DNA of 13,611 bases from Lachnospiraceae bacterium UBA3632 (GCA_002373975.1 DFKZ01000022.1:566-14176); one strand, 5' to 3'; counted from the first letter of the stretch, positions 1-8,200 are shown. Notes: generated from the letters alone by a model not told the origin. Program-made: numbers and translations.

Positions 1-945
1 CGCGGACGTTCCGGACGTCAGGGCGATCCCGGAGAATCCAAATTCTATATCTCCCTTGAGGATGACCTGATGAGACTCTTCGGTTCGGAGAGGCTTATTG
101 CGGCATTTAACGCACTCGGAATTCCCGAGGGACAGGAGATCGAGCACAGAGCTCTCACCAATGCCATCGAATCCGCACAGAAAAAGATCGAGGGCAACAA
201 CTTCGGTATACGTAAGAATCTGCTTGAGTACGACCGCGTAATGAGCGAGCAGAGAGAGATAATCTACGAGGAGCGTAACAAAGTGCTCGGCGGCGAGAGC
301 ATGCGCGATTATATCTACAAGATGATGATGGATATAGTCGAGAGCAGCGTAGATACCGTTATCGGCGATGATACTCCCTTCGAAGAGTGGAATTTCGTGG
401 AATTAAACGAGCTCCTTCTTCCCATCATCCCTCTTGAGCCCATCACTCCCGAACGTGTGAACAAGCCCAAGAAGGCCAGCCTTAAGCAGCAGCTCAAAGA
501 GGAGACTGTCAAGCTCTACGAGGCCAAGGAAGCTGAGTTCGCCGATCCCGAGCAGATCCGTGAGATCGAGCGCGTGATACTCCTTAAAGTGATAGACCGC
601 AAGTGGATGGATCATATCGACGATATGGATCAGCTCCGCCAGGGGGCCGGACTGCAGGCATACGGCCAGAGGGATCCCCTTGTTGAATACAAGATGAACG
701 GTTACGCGATGTTTGACGAGATGACTCAGAACATTCGCGAAGATACAGTGCGCATGCTGCTCCATATCCGCGTTGAGCAGAAGATCGAGCGTGAGCAGGT
801 GGCAAAGGTTACCGGTACCAACAAGGACGATTCCGTCGCCAAGGGACCCGTTAAGCGCGAGGCCAAGAAGATATTCCCCAACGATCCCTGCCCCTGCGGA
901 AGCGGAAAGAAATATAAATTCTGCCACGGCCTTAAGAGAGTATAG
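1..945 (+). CDS. secA: SecA preprotein translocase ATPase, C-terminal part (5' end outside window)
   Basis: Frame 1 is open from the first base, so the gene begins before the window; 314 codons plus stop are present. SecA is the cytosolic ATPase that pushes unfolded precursors through the SecYEG channel. The visible part opens with the helicase motif VI stretch RGRSGRQGDPG of nucleotide-binding domain 2. It continues through the helical scaffold and wing (DRKWMDHIDDMDQLRQG, then YGQRDPLVEYK) and ends in the zinc-binding SEC-C tail. In that tail the ligands C-x-C-x8-C-H (codons at 889, 895, 922 and 925) are all intact. An internal ATG at 70 is not the start, because conserved SecA sequence continues upstream of it. 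prfB follows after about 50 nt, the usual Firmicutes order. The identification is secure. Confidence 0.97.
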   Translation, partial: RGRSGRQGDPGESKFYISLEDDLMRLFGSERLIAAFNALGIPEGQEIEHRALTNAIESAQKKIEGNNFGIRKNLLEYDRVMSEQREIIYEERNKVLGGESMRDYIYKMMMDIVESSVDTVIGDDTPFEEWNFVELNELLLPIIPLEPITPERVNKPKKASLKQQLKEETVKLYEAKEAEFADPEQIREIERVILLKVIDRKWMDHIDDMDQLRQGAGLQAYGQRDPLVEYKMNGYAMFDEMTQNIREDTVRMLLHIRVEQKIEREQVAKVTGTNKDDSVAKGPVKREAKKIFPNDPCPCGSGKKYKFCHGLKRV

Positions 946-967
946 CCTTACCCCCTGATGGGAAAGG

Positions 968-982
968 CGGCGCGAAGCGCCG
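968..982 (+). other. Small GC-rich hairpin between secA and prfB
   Basis: CGGCGC-GAA-GCGCCG is a perfect 6-bp stem with a GAA triloop. It contains the GCGAAGC core, known as an unusually stable mini-hairpin. It ends just before the GATGAGG ribosome-binding stretch of prfB, with no T-run after it, so it is not a terminator. It could affect translation of prfB or be a chance GC-rich spacer; the role is inference. Confidence 0.5.
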
Positions 983-994
983 GATGAGGTGTAC

Positions 995-2137
995 ATGATA
1001 GTTGAACTTGAACAGATAAAGAGTGAGCTGCAGGGCTACGAACAGACCATGCACGAAGTGGAAAGCTCTCTCGACATCGTTAACAAAGAAAAGAAAATAG
1101 AAGAGCTTGAGCGGGAGATGGAAGCTCCCGATTTCTGGAACGAGCCCGAAAAGGCAAATGCCAAGATGAAAGAGCTCAAGAACATGAAGGATACCATTGC
1201 ACTCGCGAGGAAGCTGAACACCCAGTATGACGATATCCTCACCCTTATAGAGCTCGGCAACGAAGAAAACGACGAGTCCATGGTTGAGGAAGTGAGAAAA
1301 GAATTCGACGAGTACGTGGAGGAGTTGGAGGAACTGCGCATAAGTACCCTCCTTTCGGAAGAGTATGACAAGTGCAATGCCATCCTTGAGCTCAATGCCG
1401 GAGCAGGAGGAACCGAGAGCTGTGACTGGTGCAGCATGCTCTACCGTATGTACACACGCTGGGCGGAGCGCCACGGCTTTTCCGTGGAAGTGCTCGACAT
1501 GCTGGACGGCGACGAAGCCGGCATCAAATCCGTCACATTCCAGATAAACGGTGTGAATGCCTATGGCTACATGAAGTCCGAAAAGGGTGTGCACAGGCTT
1601 GTGCGCATATCGCCTTTCAACGCCCAGGCCAAGAGGCAGACATCATTTGTTTCTCTTGATGTAATGCCGGATATTGAAGAAGATAACGACATCGATATCG
1701 ATGAGAAGGACCTGCGTATAGATACCTACCGTTCCAGCGGAGCGGGCGGTCAGCATATCAACAAGACCTCATCAGCTATACGTATCACACATATTCCCAC
1801 AGGTGTGGTCGTCACCTGCCAGAACGAGCGAAGCCAGTTCCAGAATAAGGACAAGGCCATGCAGATGCTGAAGGCCAAGCTCCTTATCCTCAAGCAGGAG
1901 GCAAATGCCGAGAAGCTCTCGGATATCCGAGGTGAAGTTAAAGAGATAGCCTGGGGCAACCAGATCCGTTCATATGTGCTTCAGCCCTACACAATGGTCA
2001 AAGACAGACGTACCGCAGTCGAGACCAGCGATGCAGGCGGAGTGCTCGACGGAAAGCTCGATCCCTTTATCACAGGATACCTCAAATGGAAGAGCATGGG
2101 CGGTGTCATGGCCGAAGGCGATGACGAAGAACTGTAA
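995..2137 (+). CDS. prfB: Peptide chain release factor 2 (RF2), without the programmed frameshift
   Basis: RF2 reads UGA and UAA stop codons on the ribosome and triggers hydrolysis of peptidyl-tRNA. Numbered from ATG 995 (380 aa), the stop-codon-reading tripeptide SPF is at residues 206-208. The catalytic GGQ is at 251-253, inside SGAGGQHINKTSSA. The N-terminal helical domain and the C-terminal NQIRSYVLQPYTMVKD block match Firmicute RF2. ATG 995 is preferred over the in-frame GTG at 989, because GAGG at 986-989 then serves as Shine-Dalgarno at 5 nt and the alignment with B. subtilis RF2 starts near there. Most bacterial prfB genes need a +1 shift at CUU-UGA-C near codon 25. Here the same place (1070-1075) reads CTC GAC and the frame runs straight through. 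It is probably cotranscribed with secA. Confidence 0.96.
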   Translation: MIVELEQIKSELQGYEQTMHEVESSLDIVNKEKKIEELEREMEAPDFWNEPEKANAKMKELKNMKDTIALARKLNTQYDDILTLIELGNEENDESMVEEVRKEFDEYVEELEELRISTLLSEEYDKCNAILELNAGAGGTESCDWCSMLYRMYTRWAERHGFSVEVLDMLDGDEAGIKSVTFQINGVNAYGYMKSEKGVHRLVRISPFNAQAKRQTSFVSLDVMPDIEEDNDIDIDEKDLRIDTYRSSGAGGQHINKTSSAIRITHIPTGVVVTCQNERSQFQNKDKAMQMLKAKLLILKQEANAEKLSDIRGEVKEIAWGNQIRSYVLQPYTMVKDRRTAVETSDAGGVLDGKLDPFITGYLKWKSMGGVMAEGDDEEL

Positions 2138-2153
2138 AGTTCTGTCAAATCTG

Positions 2154-2184
2154 CCGTTCGTCCCTAAAAAACTGGGATGAACGG
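2154..2184 (+). other. 11-bp hairpin just after prfB
   Basis: CCGTTCGTCCC (2154-2164) pairs with GGGATGAACGG (2174-2184) over 11 positions, one of them a G-U wobble, around a 9-nt A-rich loop. It begins 16 nt after the prfB stop. No T-run follows, so it is not a standard intrinsic terminator. Its left arm contains the TCGTCCCTAAAAA motif of the adjacent repeat. Possible roles are RNA 3'-end protection or a decayed terminator. Confidence 0.65.
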
Positions 2185-2187
2185 AAT

Positions 2188-2263
2188 CCACTCGTCCCTA
2201 AAAAAAGCCCCTCGTCACAAAAAATATCCATCTGTCCCCAAAAGGGTCTGTTTACCCCACAAG
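2188..2263 (+). repeat. Degenerate 20-nt phased repeat, array 1 (prfB 3' region)
   Basis: Units of roughly CCAYCTGTCCCYAAAANNAT recur with a fixed point at 2194, 2214, 2234 and 2254, exactly 20 nt apart. The copies read CTCGTCCCTAAAAAAA, CTCGTCACAAAAAATAT, CTGTCCCCAAAAGGG, and finally TTTACCCCACAAG. The last is also the left arm of the terminator. A further copy at 2157-2170 lies in the preceding hairpin, 34 nt out of register. The same phased motif occurs at 4773-4828, so it is not a single-locus accident. Function unknown. Confidence 0.6.
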
Positions 2264-2284
2264 CCTTGTGTTTGCGGGGTTTTT
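2254..2284 (+). terminator. Intrinsic terminator of secA-prfB
   Basis: ACCCC at 2254-2258 pairs with GGGGT at 2276-2280. The inner part can fold as CACAA/TTGTG, or as CAA/TTG after one A-C mismatch. A T-run at 2280-2284 follows directly. It separates the housekeeping pair from the surface-protein genes. Confidence 0.75.
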
Positions 2285-2285
2285 C

Positions 2286-2317
2286 TTGTATTCTTAACTC
2301 AACAACAGAGATAAATT
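2286..2317 (+). promoter_or_regulatory. Weak candidate promoter for the first surface gene
   Basis: A new transcript should begin between the terminator ending at 2284 and the ATG at 2360. TTGTAT (2286-2291) and TAAATT (2312-2317) are the best boxes seen, but the 20-nt spacer is too long for a good sigma-A site. TAAATT followed shortly by CTAGTTT (2319-2325) also occurs before the second surface gene, which is the main reason to list it. The boxes are tentative. Confidence 0.22.
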
Positions 2318-2359
2318 ACTAGTTTCGATAAAGTGTTTCGAAGAAGAGGAGAAAATATT

Positions 2360-4753
2360 ATGAAAAAGCTTATAAACAAAAACATAATAAAGGCTATGAC
2401 CATTGGAATATCCGCACTCATGATGGCCAACTCAATGAACCTTACAGCATTTGCTTCCGAAGGTGACAATAACACCACACCTGTAGATGGCGGAACAAAC
2501 AATCAGGAAGATAAACAGGAAACCATGCCTACAGCGGTTCTTGAGAATGTTCAGGAAGAAGCTGCAGATGCAAAAGAAGCTGTAGAGGAAGCTATCGGTG
2601 TTGAAGCAGAAGCTGCTGCAATCGTAGAAGCAGACGCACCGGCACAGGAATCCGGCGAAGAAACCACAGTGCTTGAAGTTATAGATGCAGCTAAGGACAT
2701 GGGCTTCACCGAGGAAGCAGCAGCTATCGAGAATGAGCTTGATAATGACAATTTGAGTTATGAAGCTGATGATAAGGTTGGCGATCAGAATGTCCCTGTT
2801 GATGTCAACGAAGCTATCGGTGATATCAATACCGCTCTTGACCTCATGGCAGAGCAGGATAAGGCTATCAATGATGCTGTTAAAGATGCAAACGACGCGG
2901 CTAAGTCAGCTGATGACGCAGTTCAGAAGGCAAATGACCTTCTCGGAATCAGCGTGCAGGAAGACGGAAGCGTCTCCGTTTCCATCCTTGATGTAGTTTC
3001 TACATCCTCCGATGCTATCGACGAGGCAGAAAAGAATATTACAGGCGCTACTACCATTGCTGAAGCAGATGATGCAATGAACGATGCTCAGACCGCAGCA
3101 GACTCCGCCGATAAGATCGTTACTGATACCCAGACTGCTTTTGACGCTATCGAGAAGGAGTACGATGAAGCAGTAGAGAAGTACAACGCCGCAAGAGAAG
3201 ACCTCAACAATGCTTTAGCCGAGCACGCGGCACTCAGGGAGACAGCAGTAGCTGATGCAAAGGCAGCAGAGGAAGAATTGCAGAGACTTTCCGACGAAGT
3301 AGCAAAGCTCAAAAAGGAAGCAGACCAGGCAGCTGGATATGCTAAGATTGCAAAGCTTGAGAAGGAGATGCGTGAAACCTACGACAGCGGAAAAGGAAGC
3401 ACCCTTACTTTTAAGGATGATTACCGTCCTCTCGCAAAGGCTATAATCGAAACCTACTACATCAATGATGTTCTTAAAGGAACCCTCGTAGGCGAGATCG
3501 AGTGGGTTGAGGCAACTTCGGGATCATACGAATACAAAGATAAAGACGGAACTAAGAGCACCAGGGGTAATGTACTCAACTACGGTCACTTCAAGTATCT
3601 GGACGAGAACGGTGTAGAGCATGAGAAGTACGTAAACTACAAGACTGCAAAGGGAAATAATCCAAATACCGGAAGAGGCATAGTGATCTTTGAGAAGACC
3701 GAGCATGTACTTGCAGACGGTACTGTAGAATACAGAAATGACAACTGGTACACAGGCGATCTTATCCTTGCACAGAGAGATCTTCCCGCCAATGAATATG
3801 TACATGACGGTTTAGTACCGAGCTATATCAAAGAAAGTGCTGACTATCAGGAAAATCTTGAAGCATATTTAAAAGAAAATAAAGAAAACGGTTATAAAAT
3901 GGATGCAAATTCATTGGTGGTAGACCAGAGCCAGAATGACACATTCCGTGCAAACCTCGAAGCTGCTACTAAGACGATCGCAGAGTATGAAGCTCTCTCC
4001 AATCAGGCCAAGGCAGCTCAGGAAAAGGTTGACAGTGCTAACGCAAAAGTTAAGGAACTCGAGGATAGCATTTCAAAGCTCGGCAAACAGATCGTTTATC
4101 TGGATGAAAATGCAGATTTCACAGCCGAAGATTTTATGGAATATGACATTCCCGCTGTGAACATAAAGGTTGTAAACGCACTTAAGGCAAAGCTCGGCAC
4201 CGCAAAGGAAGCTCTTCAGGCAGCACAGGATCAGAAAGCAGAGATCGACGCTAAGCTCGAGGTAGTTAAGGCTGAATATCAGGCAAAGGTAGCTGAGCTT
4301 ACTCCTTCAGGCGAGACAGTTACAGCCACCACCGAGACCGAAACACCTGCTACTGATGATGCAGCACCTGCCGGAGAAGTAGCAGCACCTGCACCCGCAG
4401 CTCCCGCAGCAGCACCCGCACCCGCAATCATAGTACCAGCAGCACTCGAAGTTGACGGCGATGCAGCAGATATCGATGCAGTATCGGGCGCAGGAGAAGA
4501 TTTAGCTCAGACAGCTGAGATTGAGAATGAAGTAGCAGCTCTTGCAGGAACCATTCCTGTAGATGAAAAGAAGATCTACGACATCGTTAATGATCCTACA
4601 GCTCTTGCAGAGCTTATCGAAGAGCCCGGCGTAAAGATCAGAGCATACTGGTGGATCCTCATCATCGCAGCTCTTGGAGCAACAGGATGGGCACTTTACA
4701 GACAGTATAAGAAGAATAAAGCAGCAGAAGCAAACGGCGGCAGAAAGAATTGA
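2360..4753 (+). CDS. Coiled-coil surface protein 1: signal peptide, C-terminal membrane anchor, unnamed family
   Basis: 797 aa from ATG 2360, chosen because AGGAG (2347-2351) lies 8 nt upstream and a classic signal peptide starts there; an in-frame GTG at 2333 adds only nine non-signal residues. Signal peptide: residues 1-32, likely cleaved after AFA. Residues about 33-345 are Ala/Glu/Asp-rich alpha-helix with long heptad-like stretches. They include the block GELDNDNL..VDVNEAIGDINTAL-like, shared with the paralogue (seen here as ELDNDNL and VDVNEAIGD). Residues about 352-493 form a mixed, Tyr/Gly-rich central domain holding VNYKTAKGNN, GIVIFEKTEH and VEYRNDNWYTG. Residues about 527-647 are a second coil with a short loop. 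Then come a Pro/Ala spacer (about 650-693), the block IPVDEKKIYDIV..PTALAELIEEPGV, a Trp-rich transmembrane helix (about 763-783) and a basic tail. There is no LPXTG and no cysteine. I do not recognise the family. Inference: a type I membrane protein with a stalk crossing the wall. Confidence 0.88.
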   Translation: MKKLINKNIIKAMTIGISALMMANSMNLTAFASEGDNNTTPVDGGTNNQEDKQETMPTAVLENVQEEAADAKEAVEEAIGVEAEAAAIVEADAPAQESGEETTVLEVIDAAKDMGFTEEAAAIENELDNDNLSYEADDKVGDQNVPVDVNEAIGDINTALDLMAEQDKAINDAVKDANDAAKSADDAVQKANDLLGISVQEDGSVSVSILDVVSTSSDAIDEAEKNITGATTIAEADDAMNDAQTAADSADKIVTDTQTAFDAIEKEYDEAVEKYNAAREDLNNALAEHAALRETAVADAKAAEEELQRLSDEVAKLKKEADQAAGYAKIAKLEKEMRETYDSGKGSTLTFKDDYRPLAKAIIETYYINDVLKGTLVGEIEWVEATSGSYEYKDKDGTKSTRGNVLNYGHFKYLDENGVEHEKYVNYKTAKGNNPNTGRGIVIFEKTEHVLADGTVEYRNDNWYTGDLILAQRDLPANEYVHDGLVPSYIKESADYQENLEAYLKENKENGYKMDANSLVVDQSQNDTFRANLEAATKTIAEYEALSNQAKAAQEKVDSANAKVKELEDSISKLGKQIVYLDENADFTAEDFMEYDIPAVNIKVVNALKAKLGTAKEALQAAQDQKAEIDAKLEVVKAEYQAKVAELTPSGETVTATTETETPATDDAAPAGEVAAPAPAAPAAAPAPAIIVPAALEVDGDAADIDAVSGAGEDLAQTAEIENEVAALAGTIPVDEKKIYDIVNDPTALAELIEEPGVKIRAYWWILIIAALGATGWALYRQYKKNKAAEANGGRKN

Positions 4754-4772
4754 AAATAAGCATTAGAAACAA

Positions 4773-4828
4773 AACTTTAGCCCCAAAATCCGCCATCTAT
4801 CCCTAAAATTATCCATTCATCCCACAAG
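4773..4828 (+). repeat. Degenerate 20-nt phased repeat, array 2 (after surface gene 1)
   Basis: Three units share the fixed point at 4779, 4799 and 4819, exactly 20 nt apart: TTTAGCCCCAAAATCCG, CCATCTATCCCTAAAATTAT and CCATTCATCCCACAAG. They match the array after prfB in sequence and period. As there, the last unit (ATCCCACAAG) doubles as the left arm of the intrinsic terminator. The conserved register at both loci suggests a real element. Confidence 0.6.
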
Positions 4829-4852
4829 TATTGCACTTGTGGGATGTTTTTT
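4818..4852 (+). terminator. Intrinsic terminator of surface gene 1
   Basis: CATCCCACAAGT (4818-4829) pairs perfectly with ACTTGTGGGATG (4835-4846), a 12-bp stem with a 5-nt loop. Six T's follow at 4847-4852. It ends the first surface-protein transcript before the PilZ gene. Confidence 0.9.
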
Positions 4853-4899
4853 GGTAGTGTGTATAAAGACGGAAAATTGAACGAAAAGAGGTACCTTAC

Positions 4900-5211
4900 A
4901 TGGGAGAAAAAAGAGCCATATCAAGAGTAGTCTTTTCAGCCAAGAGTGTTGTGGTTGTCTGTGACACACAGGAGAGATACTTCGTGGATGTTAAGAACGT
5001 ATCACCTCTCGGAATGGGGCTGAAGATGCCACCTGAAACACCTGACCTGGTCGGGAAGGCGATAATCATTGTGGCCGAGACGCTGATCATGTATGCGGAT
5101 GTCATCAGACAGGAAAAGAACAAGGACGGAAGCTACACAGTCGGCATCAATGCAAAGAAGTTCACTGATGATGTACTTGAATTCTTATTCGACAGACTTA
5201 AGTTCGATTGA
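4900..5211 (+). CDS. PilZ-domain c-di-GMP receptor protein
   Basis: A 103-aa stand-alone PilZ domain. PilZ proteins bind the second messenger cyclic di-GMP and pass the signal to partner proteins or enzymes. Both parts of the ligand signature are intact. RAISR at residues 5-9 is the RxxxR arginine switch, and NVSPLG at 33-38 is the (D/N)xSxxG motif. The rest is the expected small beta-barrel followed by a C-terminal helix (DDVLEFLFDRLKF). The start has AGAGG at 4887-4891, 8 nt upstream. It lies just after the terminator of surface gene 1 and 62 nt before surface gene 2, with no terminator between, so it is probably cotranscribed with the latter. A TATAAA at 4862-4867 may be its -10 box. The target is unknown; the position between two surface paralogues suggests control of surface or envelope properties (inference). 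Confidence 0.88.
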   Translation: MGEKRAISRVVFSAKSVVVVCDTQERYFVDVKNVSPLGMGLKMPPETPDLVGKAIIIVAETLIMYADVIRQEKNKDGSYTVGINAKKFTDDVLEFLFDRLKFD

Positions 5212-5214
5212 GAG

Positions 5215-5244
5215 TTGATCATATAAATAATTAACACGTAAATT
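5215..5244 (+). promoter_or_regulatory. Candidate promoter for surface gene 2
   Basis: TTGATC (5215-5220), an 18-nt spacer and TAAATT (5239-5244) form a weak sigma-A-like site in an AT-rich gap after the PilZ stop. CTAGTTT at 5251-5257 follows, as it does upstream of surface gene 1. An independent promoter would allow surface gene 2 to be made without PilZ; read-through from the PilZ gene is equally possible. Confidence 0.3.
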
Positions 5245-5273
5245 TATTTGCTAGTTTGAAAAAGGAGAAATGT

Positions 5274-8200
5274 ATGAAAAAGCTTATCAACAAGAACGTA
5301 ATCAAAGCGATGACAATCGGTATCTCAGCGCTCATGGCAGCAAATTCCATGAACCTGACTGCATTTGCCGCAGAGGGTGACAGCCAGCCCGTAAACTCTG
5401 ATCCCGCGTTAGGCGGAGCAGCATCTAATCCAAATGAGGTTTATAAAGATAAGACCGATGTTGATGCTTTTGAGGCTGCAAAAGAGGAAGCACAGTCTTT
5501 ACTTGATGCTGCTTTAGAAACAATTGGAACAGATACCAAAAAGGGCGTTAAGGACGACGTTGAGGCAGCCACTCAGGATGTTCAGGATATTTTGAACCAG
5601 ATCAACAATGAAACGGATTCGGATTTAATAAACAATGCTATTGATAAAGCTGCTGAAAAACTAGAGGGAGAACTTGACAATGACAACCTTGACGATAAAA
5701 ACCTTAATGAGGACGGAACTCCCAAGTATAAGACTGAGGATGATAAGGTAGACGGAAAGGATGTCCTTGTTGATGCGAATGAGGCAATCGGTGATGTAAA
5801 TACTGCTCTTAATGAGATAGCAAAGAACAAGCAGACAGTCTGGGAGCAGAAGGTTGACGAGAATGGCATTCCGGTATTTGATGAGAATGGTGACCCGGTA
5901 ATGGCACAGGTAGATGGCGTTAACGGCGAAATCAATTACGCCATCCAGGACGCTATCAATGCTGAAGACGCTGCTGATGCTGCTGCAGATGCTGCGGTAA
6001 ATGCTATTACAGATGCTGCAACGAACCAGAGTGTTGAAGAAGTTGTAGATGATGCATTTATCGATGTTAATACCGCAATTGATAATATCAGAAAGGCAGC
6101 TACTCCTGCAGAAGCAGAAGGATTAAAGAATGCTGCTATCGCTGCGATAGATAAGGTTGCCGGTGTTGTTAGCGATGCAGATGTTAATTTCAAGTTGGCA
6201 GAGGCTGATTATGTTCAGGCAGAGACTGATCTTGGGAATGCAGTTGCTAAGTATGAAGAAGCTGTTGCCAAATGGGAAGGACTTAGGGCAACCGCAAATG
6301 CAGATCTTGAGGCATGCGAGGCCGAGCTTGGACTTTTGAAAGCCGATGTTGATGAGCTTACCAAGAAGGTTAATTCTGCAAGAAGTGCATTAGCTAAAAA
6401 CGGCCTAGGCAAAATCGCTGATCTTGAGAAGAAAATCGAAGGGAAAGAGACTCCTTCATGGAAGTCAGATTACCGTGAACTTGCTAAGGCTATTGTTGAG
6501 TTTTATATTATACCCAGCGAGGGTGGAATCGTCATAAAAGATGCGAAACAGACATATGGTTCCGTGTGGTATGATAGCTGGGTAGATCAATATGGCAAGA
6601 ACTACACATATTCAAATAATAAAGAGGTCAGCCCTGTTGGAGATGTTCTTAACTACGGAATCGTTAGATACAATGTTAAAGATGAATTAGGCAATCTTAT
6701 CATTGATGAAAAAACCCAAGAACCTGTTGTAAAGACATTGATCTACAACTACAAGACTGCTGAAGGCAACGATCAGAGCTCAAAGGGCGGAATCGTTATA
6801 TTTGAAAAAACAAAACATAATGTAATCGGAGCCGAGGAGATCACAGATGAGGTTCTTGCTAAACTCGATGCAGGAGAGGCAGTTTTTGATGATGTTAACA
6901 ATGCTAAAACCTTCCTTGTAAAAGAGGGTGACAAGTATGTTCGCTATAACATCGATGAGACCAAGGTTACAGATGAAGACACTACGACATATGTAACCGA
7001 GGGAACTACATCCAAAACCACTCCAGGGTCCGAAACCACTGACCTTGACGGCGCTCCGGAAGGTTATCAGAATACCAAGAAAGTTGATACAAAAACAGTT
7101 GTAACGACAAAAGTTGAGATCGTTGATGGGGTTGTTTATACATATTCCTATGATGGAAACGGAAATGTTATAAAGACTAAGACTGCAAATGTAAAGACGA
7201 CTACAACGACTGACGTAACAACAACTACTACAGAAACAACATTTACTGGTGCACAGCTTAAAGCTCAAGCAGAGAAAGACTACTCTACTGATGAAAATGT
7301 AACAAAGAAGGCATATCTCGATGCACTCAGAGATATGATCAGTAAACTCGAAGATGGTCAGGTGGCTATTTACAATGGCAATGAGTATACTAACGAGTCA
7401 GTGATTCCTGATAATGCCGATGCAGTCGCTTACGGATATGAAAAAGTGGACGGAGAAATAGATGGTACTGAACCCGAATTATATGGTTATTCAGTAAATG
7501 TTACCTATAGTTCCAAATTTAGTAAAACCGTTGGAATATACGGAGATATGCATCTTGGTATAGTTGGTGCACTGTGGGGAGATAGTGTTTGGGACTTACA
7601 AAAAGCTCTTGTTAATAAAGAGATAAATGATTTCAAGAATTCGCTGGATACCAACACCTATAAGTATACAGGCTGTAAAGACAATACTACAGCGCACGCT
7701 TTCCTTTTCTCTGAGGATTATGTAGATGGTAATGTTGTAATAAAGTATGAAACAATAAGGAATCTTTCTTCTACTAAAACGATAACCACTACCCTGGATG
7801 AAAATCAGGCAAAGAATTCTGCAAAAACAGCTGTTTTAAATGATGCATCCAATACTACTGAACTTAAAGAAACGAGAACTATTATTGGTGCAACCGCCAC
7901 ACCGCTAACCAGAAATAAGGATATTAAGATACCTACCTATGGTTATGCTGCAGTAGATTATATCCTTAAGACTGTTAAGGTCGACACAGTTACCTCATCA
8001 AACATTGATGTGAAGCCTGAAAATAAGAAGATATCCGAAACAGTTATCGCAATTGATAATGTTGAAAATAAGGTTCATTCAAGTGATCTTGTTGTAGAGT
8101 ACAGGAATGATAACTGGTACACCGGAAACGTTCTTCTCGCCGAGTACTCAGACTTCGCATATGGTGATAAGAAGGGTGAGGAAATAACATTTACGACAGA

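Noticed and set aside
403..996. Long minus-strand open frame opposite secA (197 codons)
   Set aside because: It lies wholly over well-supported secA coding sequence, has no ribosome site or family similarity, and follows from codon bias of the plus-strand gene.
932..1594. Long minus-strand open frame opposite prfB (220 codons)
   Set aside because: Antisense to conserved RF2 sequence; no recognisable protein features.
2188..2263. CRISPR array
   Set aside because: The repeats are degenerate with a 20-nt period and no unique spacers, and no cas genes are in the window.
2460..2830. Dockerin or EF-hand-like calcium motif around DNDNL and DVNEAIGD
   Set aside because: The spacing of acidic residues does not fit a DxDxDG loop, and the paired dockerin repeat is absent.
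4556..4753. Sortase LPXTG anchor in the surface proteins
   Set aside because: No LPXTG-like pentapeptide precedes the transmembrane helix; the nearest sequence, IP(V/T)DE, lies about 40 residues upstream and lacks the TG.
6780..7268. Cys-rich minus-strand open frame (162 codons) inside surface gene 2
   Set aside because: The Cys and Ser richness is the reverse complement of the Thr/Lys/Asn codon runs of the insertion domain; no start signal.
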